From Bradyrhizobium sp. (GTDB lineage Bacteria; Pseudomonadota; Alphaproteobacteria; Rhizobiales; Xanthobacteraceae): a stretch of 64,000 bases of DNA. Each line of letters starts with the position of its first letter. Position 1 is the stretch's first letter. Below are positions 29,479 to 38,043 of this stretch, in pieces. The stretch is taken from NCBI RefSeq assembly GCF_004799405.1, contig NZ_SSMW01000011.1, forward strand, positions 1 to 64,000, in the 5' to 3' direction. The translations under genes were made by a program, and so were the position numbers. The notes beneath the pieces were generated by a model that was not told the origin of the DNA, searched no databases, and was given only the letters and a program-made list of their open reading frames with translations.

Positions 29479-29679
29479 TCAATGCCGGACCAGCCATATC
29501 AGGATCAGCCCGGCGACCGCGGAGCCGAGGCCGACTGCCCGAAGAATATTGTCCGGCGTCGCCAGCGCGCTTTTCATGGCCCGGCGCATCCAGCCCGGGC
29601 TTGCCGCGAACAGCAGCCCTTCCAGCACAAACAGGATTCCCAGACCGATGAGGAAGTCGGCGAACGCTATGGACCTCAT
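29479..29679 (-). CDS. DUF2065 family small membrane protein
   Basis: A 66-residue protein with two membrane helices (FADFLIGLGILFVLEGLLFAA and ILRAVGLGSAVAGLILIWLV) separated by a short basic loop. This matches DUF2065 proteins such as YjeT, which occur beside hflKC in many proteobacteria. Function is unknown; genetic proximity suggests a link with the HflKC membrane complex. It lies 93 bases downstream of hflC. Confidence 0.85.
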   Translation of the reverse strand: MRSIAFADFLIGLGILFVLEGLLFAASPGWMRRAMKSALATPDNILRAVGLGSAVAGLILIWLVRH

Positions 29680-29772
29680 CGAACTGGAACCTCCCCCATG
29701 TGAACTTGTTTTGCTTTTATTATCCGGCCGAAGCGAGGTTTCGCTCCGCCCTGTCTTGTCAGTTCACGATTC

Positions 29773-30696
29773 CTACGGCTTCGGTGCGACTGCAGGTGCG
29801 GCAGCCTGTGCCGGCGCAGCCGGCGATTTGCCGGACGAATTACTGAAGAACTTGAAGAAATCGGAGTCGGGCCGCAGCAGGAATCGGGTGTCGTTGCTCT
29901 TCAGGCCGTTCTCGTACGCCGTCATCGAGCGATAGAACGCGAAGAAGTCGGGATCCTTGCCATAGGCCTCCGCGAACAACCGGTTGCGTTCGCCGTCGCC
30001 ATCGCCGCGCACCTGTTCGGCGGTCGAGTTGGCTTCGGCGACGATGACGGTGGCTTCGCGGTCGGCGTTGGACCTGATCTCCTGCGCCTTCTGGCCGCCC
30101 TGGGCGCGGAACTCGGCGGCTTCGCGCTGCCGCTCGGTCTGCATGCGCTGGTAGACCGCCTGGCTGTTTTGCTCCGGCAGGTCGGCCCGCCTGATCCGCA
30201 CGTCGACCACCTGGATGCCGTAGCCGCCGGCTTCGTGATCGAGCTGGTCGCGAATTCGTCCCATCAGCGCTTCGCGTTCGTCGCGCACCACCTGGATGAA
30301 GGTGACCTCGCCGAGCACCCGGCGCAGCGAAGCGTTCAACAGCGTCGTCAACTGGATATTGGCGGCCTGGATCGAGCCGACGCTCTGATAGAATCGCAGC
30401 GCATCCTTGATGCGGTAACGCGCGAAGGCATCGACCACCAGCCGCTTCTGGTCCGACGCGATCACTTCCTGCGACGGGTTTTCGAGATCGAGAATGCGCT
30501 TGTCGATGTCGATCACGGTATCGATGAACGGCGCCTTGAAATTCAGACCGGGCTCGGTCACCACCTTGACCGGCTCACCAAGCCGCACCACCAGCACCTG
30601 TTCGGTTTGCGCCACGGTGAAGACCGAGCTGTAGACGACGATAAGGACGATCAACAGCACCAACAGCGCGGCAATACCTGTAACCGGATTCCTCAT
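29773..30696 (-). CDS. hflC: HflC, SPFH-domain modulator of FtsH
   Basis: A 307-residue protein with one N-terminal membrane segment (residues 7-27) and an SPFH/band 7 domain, followed by a long charged coiled region (RMQTERQREAAEFRAQGGQK and following) and an Ala/Pro-rich tail. With HflK it forms a cage around the FtsH protease at the inner membrane and limits its activity on membrane proteins. Its start overlaps the hflK stop by four bases, indicating coupled translation. Confidence 0.95.
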   Translation of the reverse strand: MRNPVTGIAALLVLLIVLIVVYSSVFTVAQTEQVLVVRLGEPVKVVTEPGLNFKAPFIDTVIDIDKRILDLENPSQEVIASDQKRLVVDAFARYRIKDALRFYQSVGSIQAANIQLTTLLNASLRRVLGEVTFIQVVRDEREALMGRIRDQLDHEAGGYGIQVVDVRIRRADLPEQNSQAVYQRMQTERQREAAEFRAQGGQKAQEIRSNADREATVIVAEANSTAEQVRGDGDGERNRLFAEAYGKDPDFFAFYRSMTAYENGLKSNDTRFLLRPDSDFFKFFSNSSGKSPAAPAQAAAPAVAPKP

Positions 30697-31850
30697 CGCG
30701 TGGCTCCGCTCGGCTGTTGCGGCTGACCCGTTGTCGGAGCCGGCGGGCGTCGTGGCGTCAACTCGCTCAAGGGCAGATACGGCACGATGCTTTGCCCGGA
30801 CGACGAACCGCCGCCGTCATAGACCAGCTTCTCGGAACTGCCGAGGATGCGCTCCATGGTCTCCAGATAGATGCGCTGCCGCGTCACGTCGGGGGCCTTC
30901 TTGTATTCGTCGTAGACTTTCAGGAAGCGCGCGCTCTGGCCCTTGGCCTCGGCGACCGCCTGCTGCTTGTAACCCTCGGCGACCTGCAGGATTTGCGCGG
31001 CGCGCCCCTTGGCGTCGGGAACGACACGGTTGGCATAGGTCTGGGCCTCGTTCTGCAGTCGCTCGAGATCGGCGCGCGCGGCCTGCACGTCGCGGAACGA
31101 ATCGATCACCTGTGCCGGCGGATCGACCTTCTGCATCTGCACCTGCTGTACTAGGATGCCCGAGCCGTAGCCGTCGAGCGTCTTCTGCATCAGTTCCTGC
31201 ACAGCCAGTTCGTTGGCGGTGCGGGCACCCGTGAGGATCGGCTGGATGTTGGATTTGCCGATGACTTCACGCATCGCGCTTTCGGCGACCGCTTTCACGG
31301 TGCCCTCGGGGTTCTGGATATTGAATAGATAATCGGCGACGCCTTTCGGCTTGATGCGCCACAACACGGTGAAATCGACGTCCACGATATTCTCGTCGCC
31401 GGTCAGCATCAGGCTTTCTTCCGGCACGTCGCGCATGGTCCTGCCGCGGCGCGCCGGATCGTCGATCAGCGTCATGCCAATGCTCAGCGTCGAGACGCGC
31501 AGCGCCTTCGGCAACAATACCTGCTCGATCGGAAACGGAAGATGGTAGTTCAGCCCGGGCTGGGCATCGCGCACATACTTGCCGAAGCGAAGCACGACGC
31601 CGAGTTCTTCGGACTGAACGCGATAAAATCCGGACATCAGCCAGATCGCGGCCACCGCGAGCAGGATGATCGCGATGCCGATGCCGCTGAAATATCCGCC
31701 GGGCAACAGCTGCTGAAGCCGGTCCTGGCCGCGGCGCAGCAGGTCTTCAAGATCGGGCGGCCTTGGTCCCACCGACTGCGGGCCGGAGCCCCACGGCCCT
31801 TTCGGACCCGAACCCCATGGACCTCCTCCGCCTTGATTCTTCCACGGCAT
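30693..31850 (-). CDS. hflK: HflK, SPFH-domain modulator of FtsH
   Basis: A 385-residue partner of HflC. A Gly/Pro/Trp-rich N-terminal tail (WKNQGGGGPWGSGPKGPWGS) precedes one membrane segment (about residues 57-77), then an SPFH domain and a coiled region with ARADLERLQNEAQTYANRV. ATG 31850 has GGAGGAG upstream; an earlier frame extension is not conserved in character. It is downstream of folA with a 164-base gap and upstream of hflC with a four-base overlap. Confidence 0.95.
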   Translation of the reverse strand: MPWKNQGGGGPWGSGPKGPWGSGPQSVGPRPPDLEDLLRRGQDRLQQLLPGGYFSGIGIAIILLAVAAIWLMSGFYRVQSEELGVVLRFGKYVRDAQPGLNYHLPFPIEQVLLPKALRVSTLSIGMTLIDDPARRGRTMRDVPEESLMLTGDENIVDVDFTVLWRIKPKGVADYLFNIQNPEGTVKAVAESAMREVIGKSNIQPILTGARTANELAVQELMQKTLDGYGSGILVQQVQMQKVDPPAQVIDSFRDVQAARADLERLQNEAQTYANRVVPDAKGRAAQILQVAEGYKQQAVAEAKGQSARFLKVYDEYKKAPDVTRQRIYLETMERILGSSEKLVYDGGGSSSGQSIVPYLPLSELTPRRPPAPTTGQPQQPSGATR

Positions 31851-32014
31851 CGACAGTCTCCTCCGCGGGCTTAAGGGCTGAACGCCCGGGCCTCGCAATA
31901 GCTTTCACGGCTTTATAGGGGACCGCCCGGGCCCTTACAACGCGGCTTCTCGCCCGAAGCAGCTATGCCCGAACCGGTAATTGTCAATGTAAACCTCGTC
32001 CAACGCAGTTAATG

Positions 32015-32545
32015 CTACTTTCGTCGGCGATATGTCACATAGGAAAAGTCGGCGTTGTCGTCCGGACCGGCCGAATTCCGCACGCGCGCGACCTCTTCCC
32101 AGTGCGCAGGCTCGATTGCGGCCAGATACGTATCGCCGTTCGGCCGGGCATGAACTTCGGTGATTTCCAGTCGGTCGGCGATGCCGATCCATTGCGCGTA
32201 AATTTCCGCGCCGCCGATCACGGCGATTTCGCCTGCCGAACGCCGCAGCGCATCGCCGGTCGCGACCGCGCGGGCATCGGCGAACGACGTCGTCACCACC
32301 GCGCCCGCGGCGCGGAAATCCGCATCGCGTGTAACCACAATATTGGTTCGTCCGGGAAGCGGCCGCCGCAGCGAAACGAAGGTCTTGCGGCCCATCACCA
32401 CCGGCTTGCCGAGCGTCATCGTCTTGAGGCGCTGCTGATCGGTCTTCAGCCGCCACGGAATAGTGCCGCCGGAGCCGATCACGCCGTTGTCGGCAACTGC
32501 GACGATGAGGACGATTTCCGGACCAACGTCGACCGTCGCGGTCAC
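32015..32545 (-). CDS. folA: Dihydrofolate reductase
   Basis: A 176-residue NADPH-dependent enzyme that regenerates tetrahydrofolate. Family landmarks: [20 protein letters not shown] with the catalytic acidic position in [15 protein letters not shown] (cofactor loop), and IGGAEIYAQ. It is coupled to thyA, whose reaction oxidises the folate: the two genes overlap by four bases (ATGA). It is a direct trimethoprim-type target, with no obvious resistance change visible. Confidence 0.95.
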   Translation of the reverse strand: MTATVDVGPEIVLIVAVADNGVIGSGGTIPWRLKTDQQRLKTMTLGKPVVMGRKTFVSLRRPLPGRTNIVVTRDADFRAAGAVVTTSFADARAVATGDALRRSAGEIAVIGGAEIYAQWIGIADRLEITEVHARPNGDTYLAAIEPAHWEEVARVRNSAGPDDNADFSYVTYRRRK

Positions 32546-33336
32546 ACCGCGACCTCGGCCTTGATGTGCGGATGCGGATCGTAGCCTTCGAGCACGAAGT
32601 CCTGGTAGCGGAACGCGAAGATGTCCTTCACCGCGGGATTGATTTTCATCACCGGCAGCGGGCGCGTCGGACGCGTCAGTTGCAGCCGGGCCTGCTCAAG
32701 GTGATTTAAATAGAGATGCGCGTCGCCGAGCGAGTGAACGAAGTCGCCGGGCTTCAGGCCCGTCACCTGCGCGACCATCATGGTCAGCAACGCATAGGAC
32801 GCGATATTGAAGGGCACGCCGAGAAAAACGTCGGCCGAGCGCTGGTAAAGCTGGCACGACAATTTGCCGCCCGCGACATAGAACTGAAACAGGCAATGAC
32901 AGGGCGGCAACGCCATCTTGTCGACATCGGCCGGATTCCACGCGGTTACGATCAGACGCCGCGAATCCGGGTTGCGTTTGATCATGTCGATGACATTGGA
33001 GATCTGGTCGATGCTGCGCCCGTCGGGCGCCGGCCACGACCGCCATTGCGAGCCATAGACCGGGCCGAGGTCGCCATTGGCATCGGCCCATTCGTCCCAG
33101 ATCGAGACGCCGTTATCCCTGAGGTATTTGATGTTGGTGTCGCCGGCGAGAAACCACAGCAGTTCGTGCACGATCGATTTCAGCGGCAGCTTCTTGGTGG
33201 TCAGCATCGGGAAACCCGCGGCCAGATTGAAGCGCATCTGGTGTCCGAAGATCGACAGCGTGCCGGTGCCGGTACGGTCGCGCTTCTCCGCGCCGTCGCT
33301 GAGGATCCGTTCAAGCAGATCGTGATACTGATTCAT
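32542..33336 (-). CDS. thyA: Thymidylate synthase
   Basis: A 264-residue enzyme that converts dUMP to dTMP with methylenetetrahydrofolate. The catalytic cysteine is Cys146 in [12 protein letters not shown], in the same position and length as the E. coli enzyme. [16 protein letters not shown] near the N-terminus binds the substrate phosphate. The ATG at 33336 gives the standard length, while the open frame extends 42 codons further without conservation. Its stop overlaps the folA start. Confidence 0.97.
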   Translation of the reverse strand: MNQYHDLLERILSDGAEKRDRTGTGTLSIFGHQMRFNLAAGFPMLTTKKLPLKSIVHELLWFLAGDTNIKYLRDNGVSIWDEWADANGDLGPVYGSQWRSWPAPDGRSIDQISNVIDMIKRNPDSRRLIVTAWNPADVDKMALPPCHCLFQFYVAGGKLSCQLYQRSADVFLGVPFNIASYALLTMMVAQVTGLKPGDFVHSLGDAHLYLNHLEQARLQLTRPTRPLPVMKINPAVKDIFAFRYQDFVLEGYDPHPHIKAEVAV

Positions 33337-33477
33337 GGCGTGACGTTGTGAACCCCTGGGAACGGGCGAAACTAGCGGTCGGAGCGGCCGGTCGACAGCG
33401 GCGATTCGGCTGATGCCACCGATTATACCCGGAAAAATGACTATCCGGCCTATAAACGGCAAGGGCAGGATCCAGGG

Positions 33478-34011
33478 TCAGATAAGCCCGGCAAAACCCA
33501 GGCAGCCGCCGGCCAGCAGCAGCCAGAACGGATTGAGCCGGGTCGCAAAGGCAAGCCCCGCGGCGGCAACCGTGAACAGGGCGGCCGGCCAGGCCCGATC
33601 CGAGGTCTGCGCCAAAATCAGGCCGCTGGCGGCCATCAACCCGATCGAAAGCGGAACCAGCGCGGTCTGAATAAGGGCGGGCCAGCGCGAATGGCTCGAT
33701 CGCCTGAGCAGCCGGCTCACATAATAAGCGAGGATCGCGGTCGGGCCGCACATCGCAAGCGTTGCCACCAGCGCTCCGGCAATGCCGCCGACGGAATAGC
33801 CGATCAGGGTCACGATCAGCACATTCGGTCCCGGCGACAACTGCGATATCGCAAACACGTCGGCGAATTGCTTGTCGGTCATCCAGTGCTGAACATCGAC
33901 CGCCACCCGGTGCATTTCCGGAATCGCGGAATTCGCGCCACCCACCGCAAACAGCGACATCAACCCGAACGTCCATGCCAGCGTCAGAACAGGGTTGCCA
34001 TCCGGATTCAT
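33478..34011 (-). CDS. Chromate transporter, second half-size subunit
   Basis: A 177-residue CHR-domain protein. It has the family motif LSPGPNVLIVTLIG and about five or six hydrophobic segments. It is one half of a split ChrA-type transporter; its start overlaps the stop of the first half by four bases (ATGA). Short-chain CHR pairs of this type export chromate in some bacteria, but others have no known substrate. Confidence 0.85.
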   Translation of the reverse strand: MNPDGNPVLTLAWTFGLMSLFAVGGANSAIPEMHRVAVDVQHWMTDKQFADVFAISQLSPGPNVLIVTLIGYSVGGIAGALVATLAMCGPTAILAYYVSRLLRRSSHSRWPALIQTALVPLSIGLMAASGLILAQTSDRAWPAALFTVAAAGLAFATRLNPFWLLLAGGCLGFAGLI

Positions 34012-34613
34012 GCCGCGGCCCGCCGGCGCATGACATAGGTGATGGCGATGCTGACCGGGATCGCCGCCAGCAATACGGCGGCCAGCGGCAGCCGCAATAT
34101 GCCGATGGCGACGAACACGGCGGCCATGACGACCAGCGCGACCAGATCGCGGCGCTTGACCAGCGGCGTCATCATCCGGAACACCACGGAAAACAGCAGG
34201 CCGACCGCCGCGCAGGACACCCCGGCCAGGATATGCCGCAGCGCTTCGATTTCACCGAAGCGCTGATAGAGCGCGGCCAGGATCGTCATGATGACCACGG
34301 GCGGACCGAGCAGCCCGGTGAAGGCGGCGATGCCGCCGAGAACGCCGCGAAACCGCGATCCGAACACCATCGTGAAATTGACGATGTTCGGGCCGGGCAG
34401 AAAATGGCACAGCGCGAAGGTTTCGTTGAATTCGTCGGCGGTCATCCAGCGGTGCTTTTCGACGATGCCGCGCCGCGCAAAGGGCAGCACACCTCCGAAG
34501 CCCGCGACCGACATCCCGGCGAACGCCACGAACAGGTCGACCAGTCCGGGCGGCGGTGATGTCAGGATATCGGGCGCCGGAACGGCGGCCGGCGGCGAAT
34601 CCGGGGGCATCAC
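34008..34613 (-). CDS. Chromate transporter, first half-size subunit
   Basis: A 201-residue CHR-domain protein with GFGGVLPFARRGIVEKHRWM near residues 38-57 and FLPGPNIVNFTMVFG, the duplicated motif of the family. The first 20 residues are Pro-rich and not conserved. It is upstream of and overlaps its partner, so the two probably form an antiparallel heterodimer. No chromate-responsive regulator (ChrB) is adjacent, so the role in metal resistance is unproven. Confidence 0.85.
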   Translation of the reverse strand: MMPPDSPPAAVPAPDILTSPPPGLVDLFVAFAGMSVAGFGGVLPFARRGIVEKHRWMTADEFNETFALCHFLPGPNIVNFTMVFGSRFRGVLGGIAAFTGLLGPPVVIMTILAALYQRFGEIEALRHILAGVSCAAVGLLFSVVFRMMTPLVKRRDLVALVVMAAVFVAIGILRLPLAAVLLAAIPVSIAITYVMRRRAAA

Positions 34614-34746
34614 CGAGATTTAGAACGGCGGCTCCGCAAGGCCAACCCAAATTCGGCGTATTCCACCCCTGCGGGAGGCGTTCCGGGCCCGAATAGGCCT
34701 TTCATGGGCTCTATTTTTCTCAACATTTGGGCCCTATATTGAGGGG

Positions 34747-35066
34747 GCCGGTTCGCCGGCTATGGAAATAAATTGCCGTCGCAATAAACCGTTCGGACCC
34801 GGGGGCAGCACCCGGCGCCTCCACCCAAGCCCGCCCGCGAAAAGCGCGGGTTTCGGCGGGGGCGAAACAGGATCGACGAGGGCGTAAAGGGCGTGTTTTT
34901 TCCCGGTATGGTTCCGCCGTTATCGGGCTATGCAATAGTTGCAAACGACAACTATGCTCCGGTTGCTCAGGCCGCGTAAGCGGTTTGAAAAACCAAGTCT
35001 AAAGTCCTGATGGGTTAAGCTCCATTTGGCGGGGTTCGGAGGCACCTGGCAACAGAAGCCTCCACT
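34747..35066 (+). ncRNA. ssrA: Circularly permuted two-piece tmRNA
   Basis: Alphaproteobacterial tmRNA gene that rescues stalled ribosomes. The acceptor piece comes first: T-arm CCGGG-GGCAGCA-CCCGG (34799-34815) and 3' acceptor strand CGCCTCC (34816-34822). A loop with the hairpin CCCGCG-AAAAG-CGCGGG (34834-34850) is removed during processing. The coding piece starts with GGGGGCG (34858-34864), which pairs with the acceptor strand, and carries the tag frame GCA...TAA at 34941-34979, reading ANDNYAPVAQAA. A hairpin GGAGGC/GCCTCC (35038-35062) marks the 3' end. A -10 like TATATT lies at 34735-34740. Both ends are approximate. The 3' end reads ACCC rather than ACCA, so CCA is probably added after transcription. 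Confidence 0.92.
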
Positions 35067-35228
35067 TCATTTGTGTCAAAGTCGGCCATTGTGCTGGAAT
35101 TTTCACCACCGGCGGCAACGACTGCTGACCTTGCGCCGCGACCGGGGTAGCATGCGCAAAGGCCGCGAGTCGGGCCACGGACCAGCCGCCGATTCGCCGG
35201 TGGCAACTGAACGCGACAGGATCGACCA

Positions 35229-35732
35229 ATGGCGACCGACCACATCCGATACGACGTACTGGCGCGCGATGCGTTGCGCGGGATGCTGCGCCGCGTATTG
35301 ACCGACGCCGCCGAACACGGCCTGCCCGGCGAGCATCATTTCTTCATCACCTTTTTCTCCACCGCCGAGGGCGTCAAGCTGCCGCCGCGGCTATTGGCGC
35401 AGCATCCGCAGGAGATGACCATCATTCTCCAGCACCAGTTCTGGGACCTGACGGTGACGGAGGATCGCTTCGAGGTCGGCCTGTCGTTCGGTGGAATTCC
35501 CGAGCGCCTGGTGGTTCCATTCAATGCCATCAAGAGCTTCCTGGATCCGTCGGTGCCATTCAGCCTCGAGTTCCAGCCGGCCGATGAGGAAACACCGGAG
35601 GCAAAACTTCCGGCTGCTGCTGCGCCGGCAGCCCTGACGGTTCAGACACCCGCGGCCGAAAATCAGGACGGACCGGCAAAGCCGAGCGAGGGCGCCGAAG
35701 TGGTGCGGCTGGATCGCTTCCGCAAGAAATAA
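35229..35732 (+). CDS. sspB: SspB-type adaptor delivering ssrA-tagged proteins to ClpXP
   Basis: A 167-residue protein of the alphaproteobacterial SspB family. The N-terminal 115 residues form the tag-binding domain (FFITFFSTAEGVKLPPRLL and LTVTEDRFEVGLSFGGIPERLVVPF), followed by an Ala/Pro/Glu-rich linker and the ClpX-docking tail EVVRLDRFRKK. In the family it tethers tagged proteins to ClpXP. The gene begins about 160 bases after the tmRNA gene on the same strand, so tag and adaptor are neighbours. The start has AGGA upstream. Confidence 0.92.
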   Translation: MATDHIRYDVLARDALRGMLRRVLTDAAEHGLPGEHHFFITFFSTAEGVKLPPRLLAQHPQEMTIILQHQFWDLTVTEDRFEVGLSFGGIPERLVVPFNAIKSFLDPSVPFSLEFQPADEETPEAKLPAAAAPAALTVQTPAAENQDGPAKPSEGAEVVRLDRFRKK

Positions 35733-35837
35733 TCCCGGCGCAATAAACGCGCATCACCGTGTAGAGTGAACATGCCGCGACCGCGCGGAACGGGCATCGC
35801 CCGGCTCCGGGGCGGCCTCGCGTAACGGACATGATTC

Positions 35838-37256
35838 ATGGCTCGATCGGCAACTCCATCGCGACCCGGTTCTACACGCTCCGAGACCGACAGCTTCGGT
35901 CCGATCGAGGTCGCGGCCGATCGCTACTGGGGCGCGCAGACCGAGCGCTCCAGGCGGAATTTTCGTATCGGCCGCGACCGGATGCCGATTGGAATCGTTC
36001 ACGCGCTCGGCATCGTCAAGCTGGCATCGGCGGAAACCAACCGCGAGCTTGGGCTGCTCGACCAGCGCCGCGCCCGCGCCATCGTCCGCGCCGCGCGCGA
36101 GGTGATCGACGGCAAGCTCGACGATCATTTTCCGCTGGTGGTCTGGCAGACCGGCTCCGGCACCCAAACCAACATGAACCTCAACGAGGTGATCGCCAAT
36201 CGCGCCAACGAATTGCTCGGCGGCGAACTCGGCGCCAAGCGGCCGGTTCATCCCAACGATCACGTCAATATGAGCCAGTCGTCGAACGACTCGTTCCCGA
36301 CGGCGATGCACATCGCGGCGGCAGCAAGCATCGTCGCCGATCTCATTCCGGCACTCGGCGGGTTGCTGCGCGCGCTGCGCAAGAAGCAAAAGGCATTCGC
36401 GCATATCGTCAAGATCGGCCGCACCCACACCCAGGACGCGACGCCGCTGACGCTCGGCCAGGAATTTTCCGGCTACGCCGCGCAGGTCGAAAGCGGCATC
36501 GCGCGGCTGCGCGAGGCGGTCAGGAATCTATATCCGCTGGCGCAAGGCGGCACCGCCGTCGGCACCGGTCTCAATTCCAAGCCGAAATTCGCTCGCCTGT
36601 TTGCCAGGCAGGTCGCCAAGCTGACCAAGCTGCCGTTCACCAGCGCGCCCAACAAATTCGAGGCGCTGGCCTCCAACGACGCCTACGTGTTCGCCCACGG
36701 CGCCATCAATTCGATGGCGACCGGCCTGTTCAAGATTGCCAACGACATCCGCCTGCTGGGTTCGGGTCCGCGTTCCGGCCTTGGCGAATTGATCCTGCCC
36801 GAGAATGAACCGGGCTCCTCGATCATGCCGGGCAAGGTCAACCCGACGCAGTCCGAAGCGGTGACCATGGTTTGCTGCCAGGTGTTCGGCAACCACACCG
36901 CTATCACCGTCGCAGGCAGCCAGGGGCACTTTGAGTTGAACGTCTACAAGCCGGTGCTGGCATATTGTATGATGCATTCCATCCAATTGATGTCGGATGT
37001 GGTGCGCTCCTTCACCGAGCATTGCGTCGAAGGAATACGCGCCGACGAAAAACGCATTCGGGAACTGATGGAACGCTCGCTGATGCTGGTGACCGCGCTG
37101 GCGCCGAAAGTCGGTTACGACAACGCCGCCAAGGTCGCGAAATCCGCCCACGCCCGTGGCACGACCTTGAAAGAAGAGGCTGTGCGGCTGGGCTTTGTCA
37201 CCGCCGCGGAGTTCGACCGGCTGGTGCAGCCGGACAAAATGACACACCCCGGCTGA
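35838..37256 (+). CDS. fumC: Class II fumarate hydratase
   Basis: A 472-residue TCA-cycle enzyme, iron-independent, converting fumarate and malate. The superfamily signature [11 protein letters not shown] is present (the flexible loop with the catalytic Ser), as are [14 protein letters not shown] and [17 protein letters not shown]. Length and content are standard for FumC. It follows sspB after 105 bases; a small two-gene unit follows it. Confidence 0.97.
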   Translation: MARSATPSRPGSTRSETDSFGPIEVAADRYWGAQTERSRRNFRIGRDRMPIGIVHALGIVKLASAETNRELGLLDQRRARAIVRAAREVIDGKLDDHFPLVVWQTGSGTQTNMNLNEVIANRANELLGGELGAKRPVHPNDHVNMSQSSNDSFPTAMHIAAAASIVADLIPALGGLLRALRKKQKAFAHIVKIGRTHTQDATPLTLGQEFSGYAAQVESGIARLREAVRNLYPLAQGGTAVGTGLNSKPKFARLFARQVAKLTKLPFTSAPNKFEALASNDAYVFAHGAINSMATGLFKIANDIRLLGSGPRSGLGELILPENEPGSSIMPGKVNPTQSEAVTMVCCQVFGNHTAITVAGSQGHFELNVYKPVLAYCMMHSIQLMSDVVRSFTEHCVEGIRADEKRIRELMERSLMLVTALAPKVGYDNAAKVAKSAHARGTTLKEEAVRLGFVTAAEFDRLVQPDKMTHPG

Positions 37257-37526
37257 TGCTCGCGAATCTATCCTCGGGACGCACGGCCTGTTGTTATGTT
37301 GTAGTTCATGACGGCGAACACGAAGGCCGCTCAGCTATCGCCGTTGCGCGAGGCCGTGTAAGAGCAAAAAAGTTTTCGTTTTCGGAAGGCGGAACATTTT
37401 TTTGATGCTATCACAGGGCGACCACGGGGATTTTCCGGGAATGACGACCGAGCCGACCTGTCGCGACCACTCACGCATTCGCAAAAGTGTCGTATGCCTC
37501 CAACTCGTCGCATCATGAGGACAGGC

Positions 37527-37715
37527 ATGGGGGACATCGTCAGTCTGAAGCGGTTCAGGAAGCGCGCCGAGCGGCATCGATCGGAGCAACAGGCCGAAAC
37601 CAACCGGGCGCGGTTCGGCCGTACCAAATCCGAACGCGCGATCGACGAACAGCGCGGCAAACGCGCCAGCGAGTTACTGGATCAGCATCGAATCGACGGC
37701 GAGGACGCGTCATGA
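37527..37715 (+). CDS. DUF4169 family small protein
   Basis: A 62-residue, highly charged protein beginning MGDIVSLKRFRKR, with AKFGRTK-like RARFGRTKSERAI and a C-terminal ASELLDQHRID. It is mostly helical and basic. The ATG at 37527 follows GAGGACAGG and matches the usual N-terminus of this family; two ATGs upstream are in frame but not conserved. Function is unknown. Its stop overlaps the start of the RHH protein gene (ATGA), so they are co-translated. Confidence 0.8.
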   Translation: MGDIVSLKRFRKRAERHRSEQQAETNRARFGRTKSERAIDEQRGKRASELLDQHRIDGEDAS

Positions 37716-37963
37716 AATCGCCTGTCGTGAAACGCTCGATCGTGGTCGGGGGTCACAAGACCAGCGTCAGCCTCGAAGAGGCGTTCTGGAACGGCATGAA
37801 GGAAATTTCGGGACTGCGCGACATGACGCTGTCCGAACTGGTGGGCGAAATCGACAGAAACCGCCAGCAGGGCAACCTGTCTTCCGCCATACGTCTGTTC
37901 GTCCTCGATTATTTCCGGACCCGCGCGATGTCTGCCACTGCGGAGCCGAAGCCGCAAGGCTAG
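37712..37963 (+). CDS. Ribbon-helix-helix domain protein
   Basis: An 83-residue protein with a ribbon-helix-helix pattern: a beta strand (RSIVVGGHKTSVSLEEAFW), then helices including MTLSELVGEIDRNRQQGNLSSAIRLFVLDYFR. This belongs to the RHH_4 group common in Alphaproteobacteria beside DUF4169. RHH proteins usually bind DNA as dimers, but some act as non-DNA regulatory partners; the target is unknown. It is coupled to the DUF4169 gene by a four-base overlap. Confidence 0.82.
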   Translation: MKSPVVKRSIVVGGHKTSVSLEEAFWNGMKEISGLRDMTLSELVGEIDRNRQQGNLSSAIRLFVLDYFRTRAMSATAEPKPQG

Positions 37964-38043
37964 CTGACGGATGTTTCGCCATCCCTGCTTGAGGACATCT
38001 CCAGCATCTATCGGCCCCGCGCCAGCCAGAACCCCGATCCCGG

